Part shown: positions 1 through 19,410 of the stretch, one piece after another
How positions within the stretch are numbered: the first letter of the stretch is position 1
Layout: each line of letters begins with the position of its first letter
Origin: Phyto melanocephala
Taxonomy: Eukaryota > Arthropoda > Insecta > Diptera > Rhinophoridae
Length of the DNA: 64,000 nt
Assembly: GCA_941918925.1 (NCBI GenBank)
Contig: OW799233.1
Location: 110,667,833-110,731,832, forward strand
Reading direction: 5' to 3'
The notes under the pieces: generated by a model
What the model saw: only the letters and a program-made list of their open reading frames with translations
The model's database searches: none
Told to the model about the DNA's origin: nothing
Made by a program: the position numbers and the translations under genes

Positions 1-2408
1 CTCATTTAGTTGATTTGTATAGTGATGTTACAAAGCAGTTGAGAAAATCTGTCACATATATAAAACCTGTTTTTGTTTATTTAATATGAATCGTTACTTT
101 GTGTGATATAAAAATCTACAGAATATAGCTTTTTACGTGAACAACGTTATGGTTGGTATATTGTTGAAAGAGAAAAAGAGACACCACTACGTTTTTACTT
201 ACACACCCATTTTAATTTTACTGAAAGTTGTTAAGTAAAACAATACAAATCTACTAACTAAACTATTGATTCTTGCAACTTTTAAATTTCCAAGTCGAAT
301 ATATTCATTGTTGTGTTTCAGCGTCTCCGAAATGAATGAATATTTCTCACTTAAAAGGACTTTAATGGGGAATCTCCTTTTTTCATTAAGGCTTTGTAAA
401 CACAAATATATATGTACACTGAAACATAAACGAAGCAATTTTAAAATCCAAAAAAAAAATTAAAATGTACGCAACTTCTTAACCGCCGTATTGTGAATGT
501 ATTTTGAATTCAATGAATGAAATGCATACGATTTTTAATCAGAATTTTTTATTTTATTAATATAATGATGGGGGAAATAATAATTCTTAATTCTCACAAA
601 TTCAATTACTTTTCATTACCCAATACTTTTTGTTTGTGTATTTCAAGGATTGAGTATTTTTAACTCTCCACTGGATCAGAATTTAATAATAAATAAGTTA
701 ATAATCTTTTTAATGGGATATGGGAGTTAAATAAGATGTAACACTAATTTTTACTTATTAGCTCAATTTGAATATTGAAATATAGAGTCCGTTATTAATC
801 CAAATTATTTGTCTAATTAAAAAATAAAAAAGACTTATATGGGTAATTCCATGTTAAATCAACAAAGGAGTGTACCTTAACTCCTCAAAATTTTATGATT
901 TTTCCTATAAATGCAGTACAACATTTAGTTAAAAAAAAGTTTGAGGTTACTGACTCTGGATCTGAAAATATTAGGTCTTAAAAATGGGGTAAAAAACAAT
1001 ATATTTTAAATATAAAAAGTTGTACTAAATTTGAAATCTAATTTACTTATTTATTTCTGAGTACGAAAATTTTTTCGCTTTTCATTTTCTCATAAAGATA
1101 GAGAAAGAAAATGTCTTTAATTTTTTTTTTTAATTTTTCAAAAGGTAGAGTTCAAAGATATAGCTGATTTACAGAACACAAACAATGACCTTTGACCTTT
1201 TCAAGAAAAAGTCATGTTGTATGAAAGTTCAAGGGCAATCTGGCAACCTTTTAAAAGCGACCCAGCTGAACTACGTACCTATAACACTTTTCTAGAAAAT
1301 GGCTTATACAAATTTGTATATTTTCATGGTTATATTTTCGGGTTCAGATGAGTCAGTGACCTTAAACTTCGAGTTTTACTTAGTTCTGTGATGCACTTTT
1401 TATACCTACTAAAATTTAGCACATTTGGAAACAGTTATGTCAAAAGCAGATATTTTTAAAGTTGATTTGAGATGACTTAACCCATGAGAAAAGATTTAAA
1501 ATTTGAAATGCATTAAAGAAAATACTAAACGGGATATTTAAATACCTCTTTTCACAATTAAAAGTTGTAATTTACATATATGCTGTCAAAATAAAATACT
1601 TTTCGTTCTTTTCTATCGATACATTTTCTGTTAAGTTGATTTTGCTAATTTTCATTACCAAATATTCATGCTGTATTAAAAATGTTTAAGCCATTATTCT
1701 CATAAAGTTTTTCATTTAAGCTCTACGTGATTAAAACAGATATACAGATGGACAGAAATTCTGACATCGCTAAATGATTTAAGAAGAAGATATAAAGTCT
1801 TGAACGAATATCTCTGTATGATTTGTAAACAGTACGACATAATTAATATATGTATTTTCTACCATATTTATTTTATTAGGTAAAAAGATTTATATCTCGT
1901 TAACTACTTAAAACTGAGTAAAACAAAGTATACAACAACTATTAAAGGAAAAAAAATTAAATAAATAAAATCACTACACAAACACTAAATTTTTTCGCAC
2001 TACCAATCGTAACCACTAATCAAAAACAAACTTCATATGTACATTTAATATCGCACATTCAACTCTGCAAAACTCAAAGCATTTTTCAAACATTTAATTG
2101 TTCAGAAATTTTCTCTTCAAGTAGCTTTTATTAATTTTCTTCTATGTATTGATTTAAAGTGTAATATAAATGTTTTAGCCACTATTTTCTTTTAATTTAT
2201 ATAAATATATTTAGCTAAATCTGTTTTGGGTAAAAAAATATTTTTTTTTTTGCATTTTGATGTTTAGCACTCATTTAAGTACAAATAAAAAGCAAATAAA
2301 TGCCTATTGCTGACATGACGCCTACTTTTTTAATTGTATTCCAAAGCAAATTGTAATTTTGGTCTTTCTCTCTATCTTTTTTCTTTGTCTTTCTATAAAT
2401 AATCGTAG
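1..2408 (+). other. slo: slo upstream intron (partial)
   Basis: Sequence before the first visible slo exon. The acceptor is a pyrimidine-rich tract (about 2358-2400) ending AATCGTAG at 2408. I see no other slo exon and no convincing ORF. About 840-1500 contains text with a mixed composition unlike the surrounding AT-rich DNA (for example TGACCTTTGACCT near 1190), which is probably an old repeat but not identifiable by eye. Confidence 0.6.
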
Positions 2409-9259
<6,851 letters not shown>

Positions 9260-10030
9260 TTGTTACTGTGTAGCGCCTTAACTGATGGTCCTTACTCGTA
9301 CATTTGAACGTTGGAGATTTCTTTTATGCACAAACTGACACAATTTTGGCAACAAACTATAGGCACATTATTTATACAAATTAGGCAGATACTGCATCTT
9401 ATTAAGCAGAACTAAATTCTTATTAACAATTCTTAAAACGTAAACAAAATTTTCGTAATTTTTTTATATTATATGGCCAAAAATGTGTCTTTTTGCGCAT
9501 TTATATATTTACTTAAACATGATTTGTAACTTTAACTAAAAAAAAAAAAATACGGGAATAAGTAGCAAAGAACACATAAATGGGTATTCTTAGAAAAAGT
9601 TTAAGGAAAAAGTTAATGTAATCATGTTTAACTAAATATATATTAAATATTAGATGAAGAATAGAAGAAAATCACTATTTTTACCAACGTTCAATTGTTT
9701 AAATTATTGCTTCCCACACCATTCCGTTAGCCCTATTTAGAACCTGAAATAACATGACATTTTAGTTTTTTTTTAACTTTAATTGAATCCTATTTTTCGC
9801 TCTCTCTATCTTTCTACCCTAACCCTTTTTTAATGCTTACTAGAATGTAAACTTATTATAATAGTTATTGAAAATTTACAAACATATTTTAGTTGTAGTC
9901 CACTACTCAATTATTGGTTTTATGTTATTGATTTAAATATATTTTTTTATTTTAAGATAAACACTAGAAACATACTTATGTTTTATATTTTTTGAGTTAC
10001 ATATTTATTTTTGTTATCAATAAATTTATC
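9260..10030 (+). other. slo: slo 3' UTR
   Basis: AT-rich sequence after the slo stop codon. The first clear poly(A) signal in a suitable context is AATAAA at 10019-10024, which would give a UTR of about 0.8 kb. More AATAAA hexamers lie further downstream, so longer forms are possible. Confidence 0.45.
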
Positions 10031-11370
10031 ATTTCTAAATGTAATGTTAAAATTTTGAGTTCTTTAATTTTTTAATAATTTTTAATTTTCACTCAGTGGT
10101 GCAAAATTTCATGATCATTTTATGATCATCAAAACATTAACGATCATTAAGCAACAACCTGTAAGAGTCAAACCATAAAAGTGTTTCTCAACCAACAAAG
10201 ATAATTATAATGGATTTCAAAATGGAATAAAATATTTAACAATTTAATTTAAGAACATTTAACCAAGAAATAGTTTTCAGATTAAGTAATAAACTGAAGG
10301 ACCAAAGCTCAGCCATGACTAGAACAAGCCGTTTTTCTTTAATAAGTAGCAATTCAGAAAAAATACATTGAATACGTTATACAGTCGATCTACTAATGAA
10401 AATGCAATGTGGAAAATCCCTATATATTTTATTATATCGGCGAATGTTTTTGATTTGATCTTACATATGTATTTTGACTTAAAAACTAAGAAGCAAAGTG
10501 TTTTAAATAAAGTTTAGAATTACTAAATCTAATCTTTAGATAATCTAAATACAGAAAGTTGATTAAAGAAATAAATCGCATTCTCTATACCTTTACAAAA
10601 GACATTTTATGAAAGGTTTAATGTTTTGATATAAATTTAATCACTATCATCTGGGAAGGAATTACTTGGATTTCTGGCCGCCATTTCAAACATCAAGATT
10701 CTAAAATATTGCAACAAAGCATAAAAACCAATCAAATATTTTAAAAATAATATTAAACTGCTTTAACATATTGATATCAAATGGAATTGGAACACTTTAG
10801 TTACGAAATATTTTTAAATTACTGCCAAGACAAGGCATATTCATACAGGTATATGCAACGGCAAATTAACACAGAGGATGTTTTCTGTCAATGAAAGTAG
10901 AAACAAAATTGTTATTATTTAAATTCTATTATTTGTACTACACTTATGTATGAGTCTCGTCGACTGTAGGTACTTGTCTACACAATCATAGAGATGGTCT
11001 ATTTTTAAACTAAGACGTTCTCAAAATATATTGAAATATTGCAACTACTTTTGACAAATTAAATTTTTTTTCCATCTTCATAAAACACATCTTTGAAGTT
11101 AGAGAAAAGGTCTTAGGTAAGAAACTACAGTCTTTGTTTAATACCATACAATGATATTAAACAAAAAATAAGTAAAAAAACTCAATAAAAAATTCAACGT
11201 GCATATTGAAGACCTTTTTACATGACGTCAAAGATATGTACCAACAAAAAAAAAAATTAAAAAAAAAAGCAGTAAAAGTCCTCAAAGGACACTTATATTT
11301 TACAACAACATAGAATTGAAAAAGAAATTCCAATGATGAGCTAAAAGATCTAGTTAAAGTGAAAAATTAA
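10031..11370. other. Intergenic, no gene seen
   Basis: AT-rich DNA with no coding or RNA-gene signal. A short CAAGGCATATTCATACAGG fragment at 10831 resembles the terminus of the CAAGGCGAATTC elements described at 46773 and 29750. Confidence 0.5.
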
Positions 11371-11600
11371 ATGCATTCAGACATCAACACATCATCTCAT
11401 TAACAAGATCATAATTTTCTTCATTGTAAATGTCAACAGAAACTATTGCTAAATGTGTTGCACTATAAGTCAAGGATAAGGAATGCATTTCAGACATCAT
11501 CGTCATCATGGCATTAACGAAATCATCACTTTCTTCATTGTAAATTTCAACCGAAACTATTGCTAAATGTGTTCCACTGTGGGCCAAAAATAAAGACTGT
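11371..11600 (-). other. Duplicated mini-ORF of unknown function (two ~112-bp units)
   Basis: I do not recognise this. On the minus strand an open frame runs from about 11608 down to a TGA near 11384. It reads ..AQSLFLAHSGTHLAIVSVE.. and then repeats as ..MHSLSLTYSATHLAIVSVD... The two units share THLAIVSV(E/D)IYNEE and (D/E)L/FVN..MM. At DNA level the units start ATGCATTCAGACATC (11371) and ATGCATTTCAGACATC (11483). There is no ATG upstream in frame; instead a 3' splice-like TTCAATTTAG precedes it, so it could be an internal or terminal exon. It may equally be a decayed gene or a locally duplicated repeat. Confidence 0.35.
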
Positions 11601-11697
11601 GCCTAAATTGAAAAAATATCGAAAATAAACCACAAACAATTTATTAAAATTTATTATTTATTTCTTTTATTTTTTTCTTTTAATTTATTAATTTTAG

Positions 11698-11718
11698 TGG
11701 ATCGATTACGATGAGAAG
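11698..11718 (+). other. Candidate 21-nt micro-exon
   Basis: A long T/C-rich tract with a TTAAT-type branch site ends in TTTTAG at 11697. Then come 21 nt that would read WIDYDEK, followed immediately by GTAGGT. Both splice signals are good, but no gene is known here and chance occurrence is quite possible in such AT-rich DNA. Confidence 0.2.
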
Positions 11719-13430
11719 GTAGGTTGACTTTATTCTTAATTGTTTTAATTAATTTGCTTAAACAATAGCTTTTAAACTTATAATTTACTAAATTTATTAA
11801 TTACAATCTAATAATTATAATTACTATTCTTTTTATGTTTGTTTTACATATTTTTTTAATTTTTTGGTAAATGTTATGTTGTGTCAAATTGGATTTAAAA
11901 TTAACTAATTGATGATTAACCAATTTATGATCTACCAAAAATCTGGAAAAATCCTTAATGAAACAAACATACTAAAACTAAAATAAACATACATTAAATG
12001 CATAGATGGTGTGATATAAGCAATTGGGAACCATTAGTAAGGTAAGCTACACATTAAACAAGAAAAATTAAATAAAATGATATGAAATTAAATGATATTC
12101 ATTGGAAATGGAAAAGAAATGTAAGAAACACTCTACAACTATCAAATAGAATATACTTATATATGATTGTGAATCAAAACAATTTAAAAATCGAATAGAA
12201 ATACTCTTAAGCGTAAACAAAAGAAATATAATTCTAAATGGAACAAAAATTGTAGTTAAGAATATTATATATTTAAAACAAAATAAAAAAAAAATTATAG
12301 CGAAGTAAAAAAGAAAGCATTTAAAAACTAAAATACCAAAAAAAAAAAAAAAAAACTCTCGCTACAAAAAAGTAAATGTGGCAAGAATATCTAAAAAAAC
12401 TAGCTTGTCTAAAGCCTACAAACAAAACTATTTATTGTATTTTTTTTTAAAGCTTTACAGCAACAATAGAATGTAACAGCTTCTCGTTAAAAAGAAACAA
12501 ACAATTCAAAACACACACACCCACATAAAAACACAAATCTTTAAGCCGGCTTAATTTGTTTAGGAAGAACAATTACAACTACAACAATTTTAAATTATTG
12601 TAAAAAAAAGGCCAACATAGACTACAAATTGGCGGCTTCTAAAAAAAACTGTCAGGATAAAGGAAAGTTGTTTTAGATAAAAAAAAAAAAAACAAAAGTG
12701 AGCATTAAAATCAGCTTTACTGAACTTAAAATGATTAACATAAATTCTAAAATTTTTGCATTAATACATGTGAATTATTTTTTTTATTATTATAAATATT
12801 GTTTTATTTACACAAACTTAAAAAAATGAAAAGAATAAAAAAAAATTACTAATGCTTAACTCAATTGATACTCGATAAAAACACACACACACATACACAA
12901 AAACTAAATTTATTTATAAAAAAATCAATAAAATAAAAAAATTTTTCACCACACATACACGCATCCACACACGCACGAACTCAAATATTCAATTGTTCTT
13001 AAAAATTCTTTATAAAAAAATCAAAAAAAAAATATTAAACACGGAAAGAGAAGTTAAAAAAAAACAAGAAACGTTTCAACTAACGTTAGGAAAACAGAAT
13101 AAAAAAGCTTAAGTTTTAGATGCAGTTTTATTCTTTGAATACTTTAATACCAATTCTGTTGTAATGTATTGCTTTGTAGATCCCTGCTAGATTGTATATT
13201 TTTGAACGTTCAAAAGTCTTATGGCTAAAACACATTTTGTGTACAAATTAAAGTTGCTTAAATTATTTTACTGGAATAGAGCACACACTTCTAAGTTCCA
13301 TGAAATTTTAAAAATTAAAATTTTTAATGAGTGTGAGAATGACTGCCAAATATACTATTTTATTGCTATAGCACAAAAAAAAATAAACAACTTCGAATAA
13401 AAAAGTTTAAGGTGTAATAGAATTATTTTC
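11719..13430. other. Intergenic, A-rich low-complexity DNA
   Basis: Long A-rich runs (for example near 12340, 12685 and 13020) and short CA repeats (about 12510, 12880 and 12950). No gene signal in either strand. Confidence 0.5.
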
Positions 13431-13439
13431 TTGTATAAA

Positions 13440-13730
13440 GCAGTTTTACTATCGCTTCTTCCATTAAGGCCAATTTTCTTTTAAGATTAAAAAAACGCAA
13501 TTTTCAATAAATCTCCTTTGGCATTGGCTCTGATCAATGATTCAACGATGATTTACTCTGAAGGTGCTTAATCACACGATCTAAGCGACCAACTGACTCG
13601 TTCACAGAATTAGGATTCCAATAAGCTAATTTTTACATTCACAGTGTGGCTTGAGGCACCATTTTGTTAAAAGCACATGTCATTAACATTTAGTTCACGC
13701 ACCACAATATAAAGTAATTTTTTTGTAGAT
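13440..13730 (-). mobile_element. Tc1/mariner-type transposase relic
   Basis: Reading the minus strand with frameshifts gives QNGASSHTVNVKISLLE and, a little further on, FCERVSW..LRSCD. These match the WFQQDGATSHTAR..I..L and RVISR..WPPRSCDLTP blocks of IS630-Tc1-mariner transposases. Only about 290 bp around the catalytic region is legible; stops interrupt it. Confidence 0.6.
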
Positions 13731-16700
13731 AATATATAAGTTATATTCTGATTTTTACAAAGCTTTTTAAACAAAAATACTGGGCGGAGAATAACGATTA
13801 AAAATCAACGATATCACTTTTAAAGATCAAACAAATTGCGTCCGTAAAAGCCAGTTGAAAAAGCAACGCAAAATCGTCAACAATAATGTTATGTATTTAT
13901 TGTTTTTCTTATTTTTCGTTGAGCGAAAAAAAAATATATTTTTGGTTTACAAATATATTAAATTTTAAACAAAACAGTGTAACAATGTTGAGCGAAATAG
14001 TCTTTTAAAAGAGAACGCAAAAAAATACGCATTGAAAATATAAAAAGATTTTTTCTCGCGACCAGGGAACACTTATATTAGTGGCGGTGCCAGCCCAGTT
14101 TATTATTTTTTTTTGGTCTTCCAATGCATGTCAAACTCCATATATAAAAAAGAGATTTTAGTCCCAATAATTGTCAAACTTCATATAAAAAAAGAGATGA
14201 AAAATTCTGTCTATCACCTAATGTGATTACACCAGGCTCGCGACTTTATTCCGTGTTAAGACAGAATTGTACTAAAAGAATCTCTCGGCCTCAGAGTAGT
14301 AAACTCACTTAAATGTAATCGTAGTATCCAGAGCTGGATAACTGTATTGGTAAAAGATCAGGAAATTTTCTTATATCTTATATCTGTGGCTTGGAGCTAA
14401 AAGGGCCAATGTCAAAATATTTACTTTTGAGAAAATTGGAATTGAACTTTAAATTTTATAGATGCTTTAATAGTGACATTGGCCAGCATTTTATTTATGA
14501 AGCTGTTCTGGGTTAAGTATGACCTTAGCTATTTTACCATAATGAAATAGAGCAAGAAAACAAATCTAATGCAATGATTAACTGAAAAGAGCAAAAAAGT
14601 GACTTTGGTTCTTTTAGCTCCAAGCCCCAGATATATTCTATATATATTTATAGAATGTAACTAGAGGAGGCTGAGACTGTCTGAGATTTTAGAAAAGTTT
14701 CAATAAAATTGTTATAAATGAAAAAGTTGACGTTGCGATTTTAAGTGCAATTTGGGTAAAATGTCATAATCAAAAATAGTCTGATATTACAATAAATATT
14801 AATAAATGTTTTTATTCATGTAAAAACTATTAAAGATAAAAAAAGTTTTAAAAATCTTCTATTATTGATCTTTAAAATCCTGCTTGAATTGTAAAAACAT
14901 TTTGCTGGTTTAAATTCATGTTTTCAAAATAAAACTGCATCTTTTTTATATCTGTAAAATGCGAAATGATACAAAACCATGTTAAGAAAAAACCTTTATG
15001 TAAATATTCTGTAAATAATAAATTTAAAGAAACAAAACCAAATCGAAAAAAAAACACAAATATATAAATATAATTCTATAAATATCAGTTTGATTTTTGT
15101 GTCCTTGAAAAAATTACATTATTCATTTATACTACGAGTACTATTTAAAAAGTTTTTATATGTTTAATATTTATTGAATGACGAAGGCATACATTTAAAA
15201 TCCTGTCAATACACCATATAACAAGAGAAAACAGAAAAATTAAAAAAAAAAGCTTCTATGTTTTTGGATATTTGTTCAATGAAAACACTGCCAACGCGTA
15301 TAGAAATCACGAACAAAAAAATGATAATTAATAAAACTTTTTAACGTAATTTAATGATATATGTAAAAATTAATTATATAGAAAATAAAAATAAAACAAA
15401 CAACTAATGAAATAATAATAAATATACGATAATTTCACATTAAACGCAATAGATAAAATAAACCTTTTTAATAAATACACAACTAATAAATACACTTCAT
15501 ACAAAGACGTTTTTCACTCGCATAAAAACACACTGCTGTCAAATCATATTCAAAAAAAAAAAAAAAACAGAAATAGAAGAAGTAAGAATCACTTTACGAA
15601 AATAAAATTAACAAATATTTTAGGCAAAACGTTGTTACAGCAAACAAAAACAAATATGTACTATTTGTTTGTAATGTTTAGATTTTGAAGCAAAGTTTTT
15701 ATCGATTATTTTTAACATAAGTCTTTTAGGAGAGTGATTCTAACTTTAAATATTTAAAAAATATTAAAAAAGTAAAATCTAGTAAAGTAAATAAATTACA
15801 TTAGGAAAAAAAGGAAATAAACATTTTTACATTTTACATAAACTACAGTTTGAATATCTTATCATATACATAATACAATTAAAAACAAAATAGTGGATTA
15901 AATCTTTAAAAAATCATAAAACTAACACATACAAACATACATGCCAATCAAGCTTCAATAAGCCATAGAATTAAAAATATTTCAAACGAATAAATCAATT
16001 TACATACATACATACATACATAAATTTAATAAATTAATTAATGCATTATTTAAAATTATAAACAAGTATAAAGCTTAACACCAATTTTTTAAAACCAATA
16101 CGTGTTTTTCAGTAAATAATTTCATTAAAAATAAAAACTAAATGCAGGAATATTCATTGATAAAAACAAGCAATATTCATAGTAAAACATAATGCGAAAA
16201 CATTAAACTAAATATTTTTTTAATTTTTAAATAATAAATTCAGCTAAAAAACTACATTTAAATCATAAAAAACCAAAAACAAAATACTACAAATTCCCTT
16301 TACCCACATTAGTAGCTATTGTTAGGTCTGTGTATTATAAATAGATTTTCCCTAAAAAATTTAGAAAATTTTAGTTTTTTAAATAAAGAACTTCGAGCTT
16401 GTATATACATACGGACACATACATATAAACACATTAAAGTCAGCAGCATAAAAAAAATAAACCAGTGTTATTTGTTTTTTAATAGATTAAAATTATTTGG
16501 AATAGCAAAATTACATTATACACATACACTCAAAAGACAAACATTTCATTATATCAAAAATATACATATGTAACTTGTTTTATAAATTTGTGGATAAAAT
16601 TCGCATTTAACTTAAATAAAAATGTTAGCAAAATTCCGCCGAATTTTTAGAACGAAAAACTAAGAATTACATATTTACTTGTTTTTGTTTTTATTATCAA

Positions 16701-16980
16701 ACCAAAAAAAAAAAAAAAAATATACTAAAATAATATACTGTTTCGTTTGAGTGTGGTTAATATTTAATTGTTTACAATGAAAATTAAATTAATTAAAAAA
16801 ATATTTCAAAGTCAAGAAGGTTAAATGGATCTGTAGTGCTGTTGGTTTTCTGTAAAATTAAAAAGGAAATGGTAAGGGGTTTTAAGAATTATACCATAGA
16901 ATAAAGTATTCATACATATAACTTGGCATCACTTTAATTTTAACAATGAAACATTACTAAACTAGTGATGTAAAATTTAT
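13731..16980. other. Intergenic, no gene seen
   Basis: AT-rich with many A-runs and short simple repeats such as CATA (about 16001-16020). Short ORFs here have no recognisable content. Two stretches near 14090-14240 and 14370-14650 have slightly richer composition and contain similar phrases (CTCCAAGCC and its complement), possibly old repeats. Confidence 0.5.
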
Positions 16981-17389
16981 TACTTTGGTACTACTTTTGA
17001 TTTTTCGATTTTTAGTATACCGTAGTATCTTCATGATATAAAAAGTACTTTTTCGAATCCGAAAGGTCAAACTTAAGTAAACTCTGCACACACGTACAAA
17101 TTCAAGTTTGGAACTACTTGGGTTTGTTGAGAAAGAGAGACTGTACTCGTCTCTTGTTACGTTTGCAAACTTTAATTAGTGCATGTGAGAGCTATATATA
17201 AAATATATAAAAAACAAGCAGCTGTTTTTCAGAGTAATCAGTATTTTGCATTAAGGGTATTGCTTTTTAGGTTTTTTATGAGTGAAAGTTATTGAAAAGA
17301 ATAACACAAGAGGGTAAAATATGAAAAATTTTTATCATGAAAATAAATCAACAATATATGTGTATTGGGGAAATACCTTTTCGATCCTA

Positions 17390-18660
17390 TTCGCTTCGCA
17401 GAAATTTCATGGCTACCAATCGGCATTCATTCCTTCAGAGAATCCCACACCACACCGACTGGTAATTTTCGACAGTGTTTATCGCATAGTCCTTCGTAAC
17501 CGCCAGCATCTTAGTTAGACTGAAGTACCCCATAGCAATTACATGTGTGCATATTTGTGATTCTCAGTTTACCGCGATCTGAGTCATCCAAAACCTCTTT
17601 AACTACGAGGTTCAGGATTCTCATATGCCCCATCAGTAGAGATACGGATACCACTAACCATGCCGAAGTAGTGCATAGATCCATTCCCTGTGAACGTGCA
17701 AAGCAGCGCCTTGACCACCGTCACTCAATTCATTAGCTTTATCAGAATCAAAGTATCCCTAACCTCATTATGTACGAGAACTAGGATTCTCTTATGATCC
17801 ACTCAAATGTACTGGTAATATCTTTATACCCTCTACTAGCAATAACACCTAGGTGTGAATACCTCATCAAGATAACATGCCCCCGGGTGGTGAAATCACC
17901 AATAAATACAATAATTAAATGTGACCTCAATTATGAAATTTGTCTAAGTCATACATTTTTTGTTTCGAGATATTTAATGTTTGGTGTTCTTTATTGTGTG
18001 AATTAATTAATCAATTCATTAATCAATAATTAATAATTGATTAATCCTTGTAATGAATACTTTTTATTTTGTTTTCGAAAGTTGAACAGAAAAAAATTTA
18101 ACTAAGGTATACCATATAAGTAGGTAGGAAAGGCGAGTGTAGGAAGCAATAGATCCTTTAACACCCACACTCGGAGAACAATTCGGCCCAGAAAGTATTA
18201 GAAAGAAAAGCAATTATTAGAGATATTGTAAATTAAGGAAGGAAATAGTGTAGAAGAATAAAAAGAAAACCCTATAAAAATCAGTGCAATCAAGTCTTCA
18301 TTAGCTATCCATTAACCATTCGAACTAAATAGTATTATCTAGTTTACATTTTGAGGCATCACTCAGTTCATCGTGTAATCGCTTACTTAACCACTTTACT
18401 GCAGTCTCGGGCAGTAACAGACAATATACTTTACATTTTCTATTTCTTCTTCATCCTCACTTATCCTACAGTAATCCGTAGTGCTGTGATATTATCTTTT
18501 GATCCTAGCCCTTACTGAACAATGTCCCCGTTCAATGTCCCTATTCAGGTCCATGAGTATCGCAGAGTTCGCCGAGTTTATCATTGAGCAGCAAGGCCTT
18601 GAAACTCTGTAAACCCTTCTGTTCAACCATGCCATAACATTCCTGTCCGATATCCATGCG
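17390..18660 (-). mobile_element. 3' half of a degenerate non-LTR retrotransposon (LINE)
   Basis: On the minus strand, 18660 to about 18350 reads as a broken frame ..HWTGTLF.. followed by ..NRKCKVYCLLLPETAVKWL, resembling the terminal cysteine-knuckle end of an R1/LOA-type ORF2. It continues into a relatively GC-rich presumed 3' UTR (18200-17400) with two diverged copies of GAGAATCCTrrwwCTCGTA about 190 bp apart. The TAGGTAGG text at 18120 also occurs at the SINE-like cluster at 33297, so they may share a tail. Family assignment is tentative. Confidence 0.45.
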
Positions 18661-18812
18661 CTGATTTAAAATAAAATAGTTGTTATTTATTTTTATTTTT
18701 AATATTATCATGAAAATAATAATGAACTTAAAATATGGTGCAAAGGAACTCCTTAATTATTATTATTTTTTGACTTAGAACACCTTTATAATTAAGGAAA
18801 CAAATCTAAAAT

Positions 18813-19410
18813 AGGTTCGTTCGAGTACTTTTACTGCACTTTGTAGTAAATAAGTAATTATTTAGTAAATTGAGAATTTTACTCTCAAAAACAGAATTTG
18901 TCCAAAAAATTACTCGAACAGACATTTGTAAAAATTCGTAAGATTGAAGCAACAGCTGATGGCAAATAAATATTGTGTTGTTTAATGGGAACTATTTACA
19001 TACATATGTGCAAACATGTATTTAAGTATGTATACCTGCGCCAGATTCAGGCAGTTCCATCCTTTCATCTGTAGACATTGTTAACTAACTTTATTTCACA
19101 AACAATTTAAATTTAATAATATTTTGCACTTTTGTTTGGATTTTCCTTTTTTTTTGATATTTTTTTCACAAATTGTATACTTTTTGTTTGCTTGCTTTTG
19201 TTTGTTTACCTTTTGAATCATATGTTTTTTGGTTTTGCTAAATCTTACTGCAAGAAATTTCTGTAGTAAAAATTTGCAAATACTCAGTCAAGAACTGTCA
19301 CTTTTCGCTCTCTATTTGTGCTCTCATTTACTACAAATTTGTGGAAACGAACGCAATTTCGTAAAATGCAGTAAAAATTTGTACAAATTTGTGAGTTCTC
19401 GAACGAATCT
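18813..19410. mobile_element. Non-autonomous DNA transposon with imperfect terminal inverted repeats
   Basis: The left end AGGTTCGTTCGAGTACT (18813) and the reverse complement of the right end, AGATTCGTTCGAGAACT (to 19410), agree at 15 of 17 positions. Further inside, both ends carry ACTGCA and TTTGTAGTAAAT-like blocks in inverted order. No transposase frame. The target duplication is unclear (possibly AAT), so the superfamily is not assigned. Confidence 0.5.
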
